NCBI RefSeq assembly: GCF_001263205.1
Contig: NZ_CP012333.1
Span: 7,276,001 to 7,340,000, forward strand
DNA length: 64,000 nucleotides
Source of the DNA: Labilithrix luteola
GTDB lineage: Bacteria; Myxococcota_A; Polyangia; Polyangiales; Polyangiaceae
Reading direction: 5' to 3'
The translations under genes and the position numbers were made by a program. How positions within the stretch are numbered: the first letter of the stretch is position 1; every line of letters starts with the position of its first letter. The notes beneath the pieces are model-generated. The model did no database searches, was not told where the DNA came from, and saw only the letters and a list, made by a program, of their open reading frames with translations. This document shows positions 43,116-51,747 of this stretch, in pieces.

Positions 43116-45002
43116 ATGATGGCAAAACCCCGACGATTTGCATCGAGCCTGGTCTCCGTGGTGACGCTCGTCCTGCTGGCAGCCTGTTCCGACGACCCCT
43201 CGAGTGCGCCTGGTGCGGATACCCCGACGAACGCCGGGACGTGCGCGGCCGGGGCGTGGGACAACGGCGGCTGCGCAGCGTGGTCGACGTGCGAGGCTGG
43301 CACCCATGTGGTCGGTGATCCTTCCGCCACGGCCGACCGGACGTGCACCGCGTGCGCGAGCGGGACCTTCAGCGCGACGAGCAATGCATCGAGCTGCACG
43401 TCCTGGACGAAGTGTGACGTCGGGAGCTACGTGTCCAAGCCCGGCACGAGCACGAGCGACCAGGAGTGTGCCCCGTGCGCCGCGGGCACGTACACGTCCG
43501 TGGCGAACCAAGCCAAGTGCGTACCGCTCGGCGAGTGCCCCGCGGGCTCGGTGCAGAAGGCGCCGGGAACCGCGACCTTGCCGCCCACCTGCACCGCGTG
43601 CGATTGGGGCAATCACTGCGCCGGTGGCCAGTCGCCGTTGGAGGCGTGCCCGAGCGGCACATGGGACCACGACATGAACCCGGCGACGGCATGCGTTCCG
43701 TGGACGGAATGCATCGCCGGCGAAGCCGTCTCCGAAGCGGGGAGCACGAAAATCAATCGGGCGTGCGCCGCGTGCACCCCTGGCAGCTTCAGCACGGCGA
43801 AGAATTCGGCGACCTGCACGCCCATGACCGACTGCGCGGTGGGGAGCTTCGTGAGCACCCCGGGGACACCGGCCTCCGATCGCAAGTGCACGCTCTGTCC
43901 GCCGGGGCAGGCGAGCACGACGCCGAACGCATCGTCCTGCCTCGCCGGTGAGCTTCGGATCGCCATCCATCGGTACCACGGTTGCGCGCGCCTCACCGAC
44001 GGCACCGTGCACTGCTGGGGAGCGAACCCTTATGGAGGACTCGGTAACGGAACCACCGTCGACAGCGGGACGCCGGTCGCCGTCACCGGCCTCTCCGACG
44101 CCTTGGATGTTGGCGTCGGCCAGTATCACAGTTGCGCGGTCGTGACCGGCGGTGCGGTTCGCTGCTGGGGCGGAAACGTCGCTGGAGGGCTCGGCAACGG
44201 CACCACCGTCGACAGCACGAGTCTCGTCAGCGTTCCCGGCCTCTCTGGCGTCACGAAGATCGACGCATGCTCGCTCTCCACCTGCGCGCTTCTCGCGGAC
44301 AAGAGCGTCCAGTGCTGGGGCAACGTCGGCAAAGGCATTCCGCGTGGAGACGGTACGACGACCGACGGTCTCTCGCCCGCCACCATCCCGGGCCTCACCG
44401 GCGTCACGGACATCACGATGGGCGACGCCCACGTGTGCGCGCTGCTCGGGGACGGCACCGTCCGCTGCTGGGGCGACAACAGCTTCGGTCAGCTCGGTGA
44501 CGGAACGACAACGCGGCCGGCGACGACCGCGGTTGGGCCCAGCCTTACTGGCGTCGTCAGCATCTCTGCGGGGGAAGCTCGCTCCTGCGCACTGCTCGGC
44601 GACGGCACCGTCCGCTGCTGGGGGCGCAACAACTGGTACAAGCTCGGCGACGGAGTCGAGGTCTCGCCTCCGCGAACGACCCCGGTCACCGTCATCGGCC
44701 TCTCCGGCGTCGTCCAGATCTCGGCCCGGGGCGACGCTCACTCGTGCGCGCGCTTCACCGACGGCACTCTTCGCTGCTGGGGAGGGAACTACTACGGCCA
44801 GATTGGCGACGGGACGGACACGACGGGGCCGTCACCCGCCGCCGTCTCCGGCATTTCCACGGCGATCGGGGTCGCGACGGGCGCGGACATGAGCTGCGCG
44901 ATTCTCGCCAACGGCACCGTCCAGTGCTGGGGCGCCTCGGAGAACGGGACCATCGGCGACGGCACGCAGCAGAGCCTGCTGCCGACGCCCATCTCGTTCT
45001 AG
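43116..45002 (+). CDS. Large lipoprotein: TNFR/GCC2-type Cys-rich repeats followed by RCC1 repeats
   Basis: 628 aa from the ATG at 43116; a second ATG follows directly. Lipobox LLAAC (Cys24). Residues 50-290 hold Cys-rich units of the Ephrin-receptor/GCC2-GCC3 style, each with CxxCxxGTxSxxxxxxxC (for example CAACTPGSFSTAKNSATC). Residues 290-628 hold seven RCC1 blades with CARLTDGTVHCWGANPYGGLG-type signatures. Both are eukaryote-like extracellular domains. No counterpart exists beside operon C. Surface adhesion or ligand binding is inferred. Confidence 0.88.
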   Translation: MMAKPRRFASSLVSVVTLVLLAACSDDPSSAPGADTPTNAGTCAAGAWDNGGCAAWSTCEAGTHVVGDPSATADRTCTACASGTFSATSNASSCTSWTKCDVGSYVSKPGTSTSDQECAPCAAGTYTSVANQAKCVPLGECPAGSVQKAPGTATLPPTCTACDWGNHCAGGQSPLEACPSGTWDHDMNPATACVPWTECIAGEAVSEAGSTKINRACAACTPGSFSTAKNSATCTPMTDCAVGSFVSTPGTPASDRKCTLCPPGQASTTPNASSCLAGELRIAIHRYHGCARLTDGTVHCWGANPYGGLGNGTTVDSGTPVAVTGLSDALDVGVGQYHSCAVVTGGAVRCWGGNVAGGLGNGTTVDSTSLVSVPGLSGVTKIDACSLSTCALLADKSVQCWGNVGKGIPRGDGTTTDGLSPATIPGLTGVTDITMGDAHVCALLGDGTVRCWGDNSFGQLGDGTTTRPATTAVGPSLTGVVSISAGEARSCALLGDGTVRCWGRNNWYKLGDGVEVSPPRTTPVTVIGLSGVVQISARGDAHSCARFTDGTLRCWGGNYYGQIGDGTDTTGPSPAAVSGISTAIGVATGADMSCAILANGTVQCWGASENGTIGDGTQQSLLPTPISF

Positions 45003-45206
45003 CGAGCGGTCGTGTGAGGCCGATGGTTCAGCAGGGCAAAACGCGGTCGACCGTCCGTCCGGCACTCCGTTGCGGGTTGCGCCGGCCGACTGCTATCGTC
45101 CTTTCTGAATGCTTGCCCGGCAGTTTTGGGCCTGCGCAGCGTTCGGGCGGTCGGCATTCGACACGCGCGTCGACACGCGCGTCGGGCTCGAATCAGGCAA
45201 CGTCGA

Positions 45207-45213
45207 TTTTTTT
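45207..45213 (+). promoter_or_regulatory. T7 tract 35-41 bp upstream of the sigma gene of operon B
   Basis: GTCGATTTTTTTGCGAATC lies upstream of the GTG at 45248. A matching GATCTTTTTTGAT lies at the same distance before the sigma gene of operon C. The shared position suggests a common promoter element. Confidence 0.3.
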
Positions 45214-45247
45214 GCGAATCGGCCCGAGCAGACCGCACTGCTGATAC

Positions 45248-45814
45248 GTGAGGGCAGCGCACCTTTCTTCGAGCGACTTCGGAACCGAGCCGGTCGCGGC
45301 ATCCGACTCGGCGCAGCCCATGGATCCGCGGCAGCTCTTCCGTGACAACGTCGCCTTCGTCTGGCGAACGCTCCGCTACCAAGGCGTCGCCGAGCGCGAC
45401 CTCGAGGACGTGAGCCAGGAAGTCTTCGTCGTCCTCTTCCGAAAACTCCCCGAGCTCGAACAAGCGAGCTCGTTTCGGGCTTGGCTCTACGGAATCTGTC
45501 TCCGCGTGGCGGTGGCCTATCGAAGGCGCGCGAGCGTTCGCCACGAAGTCCTCGTCGGCGAGGTCACCGAAGAAGCGGGGGGAGTCACGAACAGCCGCGA
45601 CCCCGAGCGCCTGCACGCCCGGACCCAGCTGCTCAAGCTGCTCGGCCGGCTCGATGACGAGAAGCGCGATGTCTTCGTCCTCTACGAGCTCGAACAGCTC
45701 CCAATGGCGGAGGTCGCGGACATCGTCGGCTGTCCCCGCGCGACGGCGTACTCGCGCCTTGCCGCGGCGAAGCAGCAGCTCCTGGGAATGATCTCGAAAT
45801 CTGAGAAGCCGTAG
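45248..45814 (+). CDS. ECF-type RNA polymerase sigma factor (operon B)
   Basis: 188 aa from a GTG codon; the ATG at 45320 (MDPRQLFRDNVAF) is a shorter alternative and may be the true start. Region 2 at residues 30-95 contains RDLEDVSQEVFVVLFRKLPEL and FRAWLYGICLRVAVAYRR. Region 4 at 120-182 contains DEKRDVFVLYELEQLPMAEVADIVGCP. It is close to the sigma factor of triad A. First gene of a seven-gene operon with its putative partner 6 bp downstream. Confidence 0.92.
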   Translation: MRAAHLSSSDFGTEPVAASDSAQPMDPRQLFRDNVAFVWRTLRYQGVAERDLEDVSQEVFVVLFRKLPELEQASSFRAWLYGICLRVAVAYRRRASVRHEVLVGEVTEEAGGVTNSRDPERLHARTQLLKLLGRLDDEKRDVFVLYELEQLPMAEVADIVGCPRATAYSRLAAAKQQLLGMISKSEKP

Positions 45815-45820
45815 AAACGA

Positions 45821-46660
45821 GTGGGCTCAATGTTGGACGACGACCAGAAACTCCTCGAGACGCTGATTCAGGCCGGTCGAATGGGGCCGGGGCCGGATGC
45901 GCAGCAGGTCGAGCGGATGGAGCGACGCCTCGAGCCGGCCTTCCTCTCGGCGCAGTCGTTCGCCTCGAGCACGCCTCGGGTCCACGCTGCGAAGTGGATC
46001 TTGGCGGTCATCGGTATCGGCATCATGAGCGCAGCCTCCGATACGCGCGAGATGGTGACGGGGCGTGGCGAGCCGCAATCCGTCGCGGCGCGGGCGGAGG
46101 TCGAGCCCGTCGCAACGGCGATCGCCGCGCCCGCGGAGCCGCCGCCGAGCATCGTGGAGCCTGCGCCCGTGCCGGCGAAGGAGCCAATCGGTCCGTCCAA
46201 GGATTCGCATGTTGCGGTTGCTAAATCGATATCGGCACGGACGCCCACGAAGCTTCCTCTCGTGAACCCGCCGGCCCCCGCTGCGCCGGAGCCCGTCGCT
46301 GCGGTGGACCCGCCCGTGCCTTCGAAGGTCGATGAGCCGGCGGCGTCACCGGCGCCCGAAGCGTCTCCCAGCGCGCCGATCGCGCGTGCGCCGTCGGGAG
46401 AGTCCGAGGTGGCGTATCTCCGTCGCGCGCAGGCGTCTTTGAACATGAATCCGACCCGGGCGCTTGCCCTTGCCGACGAGCACCCGTCTCGCTTTCCCGA
46501 GGGCGTTCTCGCTCAGGAGCGTGAGGTGATCGCCATCGATGCCCTCGTCAAGTTGCGGCGGACGGCCGAGGCGCGCACGCGCGCGGGTGCCTTTCGAAGT
46601 CGCTATCCGAGCTCGGCACACCTCGCTCGCGTTCTTTCAGCTGTGGGAGACATGCCGTGA
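45821..46660 (+). CDS. Single-span membrane protein with TPR-like C-terminus, candidate anti-sigma factor (operon B)
   Basis: 279 aa from a GTG; the ATG at 45830 gives 276 aa. Residues 1-55 are cytoplasmic and charged. The membrane span is at 57-73 (AKWILAVIGIGIMSA). A Pro/Ala/Glu/Lys-rich linker of about 115 residues follows, then a TPR-like end from about 195 (YLRRAQASLNMNPTRALALA, YPSSAHLARVLSAVG). Same plan as the proteins at 45 and 60414. Its last codons overlap the GTG of the next gene. Anti-sigma function is inferred. Confidence 0.72.
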   Translation: MGSMLDDDQKLLETLIQAGRMGPGPDAQQVERMERRLEPAFLSAQSFASSTPRVHAAKWILAVIGIGIMSAASDTREMVTGRGEPQSVAARAEVEPVATAIAAPAEPPPSIVEPAPVPAKEPIGPSKDSHVAVAKSISARTPTKLPLVNPPAPAAPEPVAAVDPPVPSKVDEPAASPAPEASPSAPIARAPSGESEVAYLRRAQASLNMNPTRALALADEHPSRFPEGVLAQEREVIAIDALVKLRRTAEARTRAGAFRSRYPSSAHLARVLSAVGDMP

Positions 46661-47880
46661 ACAAGATCCGTCGATCGAGCACCGTGACCTTCGGGCTGCT
46701 CGTCCTGTCCGCCGGCGCTCTCCTCGCCGCGACCCCGACCGGATGCGCGACGAACATCCGCGTCGGCGACGAATTCGCGGACAGCGGCTCAGGGCCGAGC
46801 ACCTTCGTGCCTTCCGACGCCGAGAGCGCAGAGGCTTCCACTCCGCCGTCTCTCAAGCTTTGCATCGCCACCGACTGCCCGGTGCCGTACGCGACATGCG
46901 CGGACGGTATGAGGTGCGCGACGAACCTCTCGAACGATCCGAAGAACTGCGGCGCGTGCGGAGAGGAATGCCCCGGCGATTTCAAGTACCTCAACATGAC
47001 GTCCAGCTGCGTGAACGGCGCGTGCGAGCCCGCATGCCTCGACAGGTTGGTCTTCAACAAGGTCATCCACTACGCCGACTGCAACCACTCGTTCGAGGAC
47101 GGCTGCGAGGTTGCAACGTCGAACGACCCGAAAAATTGCGGAGCGTGTGGCAACGAATGCGCCCCGGGCGTCTCTTGCATCGAGGGCAAGTGCGGGTGCG
47201 ATCCCGGAATGGTGGACTGTGGTGGCACCTGCGTCGACGTCCGAAACAACGATTGGAACTGCGGTGCCTGTGGCAACTTCTGCCCAGACCCTACGGATGC
47301 CGAAGCGCCGCCGCCAGGCATGTACTACGGCTGCGGCGATCGCCAGTGCGGGAAACTGAAGTGCATCAGCGGCCAGATCGACCGCTACGCCAATTGTGAT
47401 GGTGACATTACGAACGGCTGCGAAGTGTACGTCGGCCGGAATTACAAGAGGACCGATACGAACAATTGCGGCCTATGCGGGAACAAGTGCGCGCCCGGAC
47501 AGCTCTGTTGGGATCAGGGCGGGGGCATCGCCGAGTGCGGCTGCAAGCCGAACGAAACGCTCTGCGGAAGCTTCGAGACCTCCAATCTCCGTTGTCTCGA
47601 CCTGCTGAACGACGAGACCAGCTGCGGGAGTTGCTACAAGCGGTGTGACATCGCCGGGCCCAACCAGACTTCGTTGTGCAAGAAGGGAGTCTGCGAGCTC
47701 GAGTGCTTACCGGGCTGGGCCGATTGCGATCTCGATCCGTTGAACGGTTGCGAGACCAACGTCCTGAACAGCGATGCTCACTGCGGAGCGTGCGGGAACC
47801 GTTGCGATACGGAGGCCGGCCAGCCCTGTATCGAGGGTAAGTGCGCGATGAAGGAATGCGACGGAGAGGTGCCGCAATGA
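46657..47880 (+). CDS. Cys-rich repeat lipoprotein (operon B)
   Basis: 407 aa from a GTG that overlaps the previous stop. Lipobox ATPTGC (Cys30). Then seven or so Cys-rich units of 45-60 residues with the pattern NCGACGxxC, CxxGxC and NGCE (for example DPKNCGACGNECAPGVSC, NDWNCGACGNFC, NSDAHCGACGNRC). All cysteines are spaced for disulfides. Proteins of this type are frequent in myxobacteria and are often misnamed by automatic annotation. Colinear counterpart at 59215-60417. Confidence 0.85.
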   Translation: MNKIRRSSTVTFGLLVLSAGALLAATPTGCATNIRVGDEFADSGSGPSTFVPSDAESAEASTPPSLKLCIATDCPVPYATCADGMRCATNLSNDPKNCGACGEECPGDFKYLNMTSSCVNGACEPACLDRLVFNKVIHYADCNHSFEDGCEVATSNDPKNCGACGNECAPGVSCIEGKCGCDPGMVDCGGTCVDVRNNDWNCGACGNFCPDPTDAEAPPPGMYYGCGDRQCGKLKCISGQIDRYANCDGDITNGCEVYVGRNYKRTDTNNCGLCGNKCAPGQLCWDQGGGIAECGCKPNETLCGSFETSNLRCLDLLNDETSCGSCYKRCDIAGPNQTSLCKKGVCELECLPGWADCDLDPLNGCETNVLNSDAHCGACGNRCDTEAGQPCIEGKCAMKECDGEVPQ

Positions 47881-49115
47881 AGTCCGCGCTCGGAAGCTTC
47901 GAGAGCACGCGATGGCTCGTTGCCGCTTCGCTCGTAGGCCTTGCGACGCTCGGCTGCGCGCTCGCGAGTTGCGCGGGCTCGGACGAGACGAACGCCACGC
48001 CCGCGGGAAACGAGAACACCGTGCCGGAGCTCGACGCGGGAAACCAGCTCGCGCTCGACGCCGGTTGCGCCGATGCGGGGGACGGTGGCTGCGGGCCACG
48101 CGCTCGCCCGTGCGCCGAGTCGGACTTCTGCGTGGTCTCGACCGGCGTCGACCGCCTGTACACGCTGCTCGACGTGTGGGGATCGTCGGAGCGGGACGTG
48201 TGGGCCGTCGGCTCGGGAGGCACGATCATCCATTGGGACGGCGCTGCCTGGACGCGCGTGCCGATCGCCTATGGCGAGACGCTTCGAAGCGTAGGCGGAA
48301 GCGGCGTGAGCGACGTTTGGGTCGTGTCGTCGACGAGCCTCGTCCTCCATAGCTCTGGGTTCGGCACCACCGACGGCTTCGTGCGCGTGCCACCGGTTTA
48401 CGAGGCCGACGCAAAGGGCGGCACGGGTGCGTATTCGCTCTCCAAGGTCTGGTCGCCTAAGCCGGGGACCGTCTACGTCGGAGGGCCTCCGCGGGCCGTT
48501 GCTCCGAATCCGAGCGATAGCCTCTGGCGCTTTCGCTTCGACGTCGCAGGCAATGACGCGTGGGAGCCCGTCTCGACGTTCTGCCGCGTGTGGCCCTGCG
48601 GGGACGTGACGGCAGTATGGGGACCGAGCGAGAGCGATCTCTGGGTGATCGGCAACGGCGGCACGGTACGTCGCTCGACAGGAACGGTCGGTGACGGCGG
48701 CGCCGAGCAGTGGAACACCCTGCAGACCACGCTGACGACCGACAACCTCCACGGCATCTGGGGAAGCCGCGCGAGCGACGTTTGGATCGTCGGCGACCGC
48801 GGGACCATCCGTCACTGGGCCGGCGACGGGAATCAGCACTTGGACATCATGCACGCGCCCACCACGGAAAACCTCCGCGCGGTATGGGGGAGCGGTCCAA
48901 GCGACGTATGGGCCGTCGGTGACGGCGGAACGATCGTGCACTGGGATGGCACGCGCTGGAGCGTGCCCACGACCACGTTGCCGGAAGGGGCGAAGCCGCG
49001 CTTGACCGGTGTCTGGGGAAGCGGTCCCGACGACGTCTGGGTCGTGGGCGAAGCCACGGCGCTGCACTTCGGAAGATCGAAGACCGTGGGCGTGACGGAG
49101 GACGGCGTACGATGA
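47877..49115 (+). CDS. WG-type beta-propeller lipoprotein 1 (operon B)
   Basis: 412 aa; the ATG overlaps the previous stop (ATGA). Signal peptide with possible lipid Cys27 or Cys32. A Asp/Ala/Gly spacer, then a short CAESDFC motif, then repeats of the type VWGSSERDVWAVGSGGTIIHWDG about every 45-50 residues (AVWGPSESDLWVIGNGGT, IWGSRASDVWIVGDRGT, VWGSGPSDVWAVGDGGT, VWGSGPDDVWVVGEA). These are blades of a propeller. Counterpart in operon C at 58061-59218. Confidence 0.85.
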   Translation: MKSALGSFESTRWLVAASLVGLATLGCALASCAGSDETNATPAGNENTVPELDAGNQLALDAGCADAGDGGCGPRARPCAESDFCVVSTGVDRLYTLLDVWGSSERDVWAVGSGGTIIHWDGAAWTRVPIAYGETLRSVGGSGVSDVWVVSSTSLVLHSSGFGTTDGFVRVPPVYEADAKGGTGAYSLSKVWSPKPGTVYVGGPPRAVAPNPSDSLWRFRFDVAGNDAWEPVSTFCRVWPCGDVTAVWGPSESDLWVIGNGGTVRRSTGTVGDGGAEQWNTLQTTLTTDNLHGIWGSRASDVWIVGDRGTIRHWAGDGNQHLDIMHAPTTENLRAVWGSGPSDVWAVGDGGTIVHWDGTRWSVPTTTLPEGAKPRLTGVWGSGPDDVWVVGEATALHFGRSKTVGVTEDGVR

Positions 49116-50371
49116 GATCGGCTCTTTCCAAGAACGTTGTCGGCTCGCTGTTCCTCGCGTCGTCGATCGCACTCGTCGGAATCGCATGTTCGGACGGCGA
49201 GGCCGAAGACAACTCCCGACCGGACGAGAGTCGCCCCGACGCATCTCTCGGGGAACGTGATGCATCCGTCGAGAAGGACGCGAGCGACCATGATGCCGAT
49301 GCCGCGCCCCGCACGTGCTCCGTCGACGATGTCTGCCACACGGCGTTGCCAGCCGACTCCTTTCTTCGAGACGTCTGGAGCGCTGGCGATGGCGTGATCT
49401 GGGCAGTCGGCTTCACGCAACATGGTAACCGCGTCCCGACCGGCACCGTCTTTCGATGGGACGGCTCCACGTGGACGGTCCAGTACGAAATGGAAGCAGC
49501 TCTCTTCACCATCTGGGGAAGCAGCGCGACGGACATCTGGATTGGAGGCGAGGGCGGGCTGTTTCATGGAACCGGCGCGTCGTCCGCCGCGATCGGCTGG
49601 ACGAAGGTGCGGAGCGAGCGCATCGCGTCGATCTGGGGATCGAGTGCCCACGACGTCTGGGCCGTCGGCTACTCGTGGCAGTACACGCTTCCGTACCAAG
49701 GCACGGTCCTGCACTTCACGGGCGGCGATGGATGGGACGTCGACTCCCTCACGTCACGTGCGGCGGCGTACCAGAAGGTTTGGGGCACGAGCGAAAGCGA
49801 CGTTTGGCTCGCCGCGGTCGAGGACAATCAGTGTGCCGGCTGCGGGGGATCGCGCGGCTTCGTGATGCGCAGGCGACCCGATGGTGCGGGCGGCTTCACC
49901 TGGCGCGAAGACGCGATGCCCGACTTCGGCAGCGTCGGCGTCCACTCGTTCGGCAGCGTCGTCACCGGCGGCGCGTCGATCGGTGACAGTGGTGCGTCGT
50001 GGCTCTTCGGCTTCGACGCGAACCAGCACGACGCGTTCTTCCGTGGCGTGCCGAAGAACGACGGAAGCGGCAACTTCGGCTGGTCCCAGGGCACGTTCGG
50101 GACATGTCGCTACACCACGTGGGAACGGGGATGCCTGGGGCTCTGGCTCGTGCAAGCGGTTTGGGGAAAAGACCCGAACGACGTCTACATCGCGGGTGAC
50201 TTCGGGCGGCTCAGGCACTGGGACGGGACGAGCTTCTCGCTCGTCAGCACGACGACCACGAAGATCCCCTTGTCGGCGTCACTGTTTGCGATGTGGGGGA
50301 CGTCGAGCACCGATCTCTGGATCGTCGGCGATCGCGTCGCTCTCCACAAGGTCGCTGCTGGCCAGCACTGA
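49112..50371 (+). CDS. WG-type beta-propeller lipoprotein 2 (operon B)
   Basis: 419 aa; start overlaps the previous stop by 4 bp. Lipobox LVGIAC (Cys26), Asp/Glu-rich spacer, CSVDDVC, then IWGSSATDIWIGGEGGLFH, IWGSSAHDVWAVGY, VWGTSESDVWLAAV, VWGKDPNDVYIAGDFGRLRHWDG and MWGTSSTDLWIVGD blades. A CAGCGG insertion in the middle corresponds to the CTTCTG insertion of the operon C counterpart (56865-58064), supporting common descent. Confidence 0.85.
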   Translation: MRSALSKNVVGSLFLASSIALVGIACSDGEAEDNSRPDESRPDASLGERDASVEKDASDHDADAAPRTCSVDDVCHTALPADSFLRDVWSAGDGVIWAVGFTQHGNRVPTGTVFRWDGSTWTVQYEMEAALFTIWGSSATDIWIGGEGGLFHGTGASSAAIGWTKVRSERIASIWGSSAHDVWAVGYSWQYTLPYQGTVLHFTGGDGWDVDSLTSRAAAYQKVWGTSESDVWLAAVEDNQCAGCGGSRGFVMRRRPDGAGGFTWREDAMPDFGSVGVHSFGSVVTGGASIGDSGASWLFGFDANQHDAFFRGVPKNDGSGNFGWSQGTFGTCRYTTWERGCLGLWLVQAVWGKDPNDVYIAGDFGRLRHWDGTSFSLVSTTTTKIPLSASLFAMWGTSSTDLWIVGDRVALHKVAAGQH

Positions 50372-50384
50372 ATCGATGGACCTC

Positions 50385-51731
50385 ATGAAGCATAGAGCAA
50401 GACTCTTCGTCATCGGAGCGGCGCCCCTTGCTGCTGCCGTGGGCCTCTTCGCATGCAGCAACGACCCGAAAACGAGCTTCAGTGAGACGGAGGACGCAGG
50501 ACGCAACGCGCCCGAAGCCTCTGCAGAGGCGTCCTACGACGGAGGCACCGACGCGCGCGTGCCATTCGACGGATCGGACGAGTCGGTCACGTGCACGGCG
50601 AAGCCGTGTGTCGTGGAGCTCGTGGCGGGCTACGATCACTTCTGCGCGCGGCTCGAGGACAAGACGGTCCGCTGTTGGGGCAATTCGCTCTACGCCCTGG
50701 GCAAGGTCGACGGAGGCGCCGCCTCGAGCGTGTCTCGACCGCTCGCGATGGGGCTGTCGGGGGTCACGCAGATCAGCGCCGGCGGCCGCACGACGTGCGC
50801 GCGCCTGGCCGACGGCACCGTGAAGTGCTTCGGCGGGAACTGGGGAAACGAGCTCGCGTTCGATCCGCCGACCAGCGACGTCGATCCGCACGACCCTGCC
50901 ACCGTGACCCTCGATGGCGGCGCGCTCGACGGTTTCGATCGTGTCGACGTGGGCGAGAGGGGCGTGGTCTTCGCGCGAAAGACGTCCGGCGAGCTCTGGT
51001 CCTGGGGCGACAACACCAAGTTCGCGCTAGGCCGCCCCAGGACCGCGACCTACGACGCGTACCTCGGGCCGGGACCGTTCACGTATCTTCCCACGGGCGT
51101 CGCGGTCGTGCGCGGCGGCGGCGTGTCGACCGACAGCGCGATCGGCAGCATCGCGTTCCTGATCTCGGGCGACGGCCGGCTCTTCGCGTGGGGGACCGCG
51201 AAGCAAGCCATCGCCTATCCCGGGCCGGTGCCAGTCGCCGTCGAAGGGCTCGAGAACGTCAGCAGCGCAGCGATCACGGAGAACAACATCTGCGCCGTCG
51301 CCGATGGACACCTCTATTGCTGGGGCGGGAACGGGCGGCTCGCCTGCACGAACACTTCGTACGCACCGACGTCACCCGTGGCGATTCGAACGCGAGGCAG
51401 CGCAGGCGCTCAGCAGGTCAGCGTCGGCATTCTGAACACCTGCGTGAGGCTCACCGACGGCACGATCGAGTGCTGCGGTGAGGACACCCGAGGGCAGCTC
51501 GGTAGGGCGGAAGCCGATGCTGGAGTCGTCGATCAATTCGGGCCGCTCCTCGCGCCGGTCAGCGCGTTCACCGGTCATGCCGTCCAGGTTGCCGTCGCAT
51601 CCCGCACGATCTGCGCGCTCGTGCAGGGAGGAACCGTGCAGTGCTGGGGGAGCAACGAATCCGGCCAGCTCGGTCAGGGAACGCTCGACGTCTATCGCCA
51701 TGCAACGCCCGTCACCGTCCAGTTCGACTGA
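50385..51731 (+). CDS. RCC1-repeat lipoprotein (operon B)
   Basis: 448 aa from the ATG at 50385; an ATG three codons earlier is possible. Lipobox GLFAC (Cys24), then a Glu/Ala/Asp spacer, a CTAKPC motif and about seven RCC1 units (CARLEDKTVRCWGNSLYALG, CARLADGTVKCFGGNWG, ICALVQGGTVQCWGSNESGQLGQG). RCC1 domains form seven-bladed propellers. The two Cys per blade suggest disulfides, as expected outside the cell. Counterpart at 55498-56865. Confidence 0.88.
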   Translation: MKHRARLFVIGAAPLAAAVGLFACSNDPKTSFSETEDAGRNAPEASAEASYDGGTDARVPFDGSDESVTCTAKPCVVELVAGYDHFCARLEDKTVRCWGNSLYALGKVDGGAASSVSRPLAMGLSGVTQISAGGRTTCARLADGTVKCFGGNWGNELAFDPPTSDVDPHDPATVTLDGGALDGFDRVDVGERGVVFARKTSGELWSWGDNTKFALGRPRTATYDAYLGPGPFTYLPTGVAVVRGGGVSTDSAIGSIAFLISGDGRLFAWGTAKQAIAYPGPVPVAVEGLENVSSAAITENNICAVADGHLYCWGGNGRLACTNTSYAPTSPVAIRTRGSAGAQQVSVGILNTCVRLTDGTIECCGEDTRGQLGRAEADAGVVDQFGPLLAPVSAFTGHAVQVAVASRTICALVQGGTVQCWGSNESGQLGQGTLDVYRHATPVTVQFD

Positions 51732-51747
51732 GGCGCGGAGTAAACTC

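Noticed and set aside
42660..44741. 693-codon open frame on the minus strand
   Set aside because: Antisense to the OM-protein gene and the TNFR/RCC1 lipoprotein gene; low-complexity Arg/Ala/Asp sequence.
45157..45185. Tandem CGACACGCGCGT copies before sigma B as an operator
   Set aside because: Only two copies, fully GC-rich and without a match before the other sigma genes; likely background.
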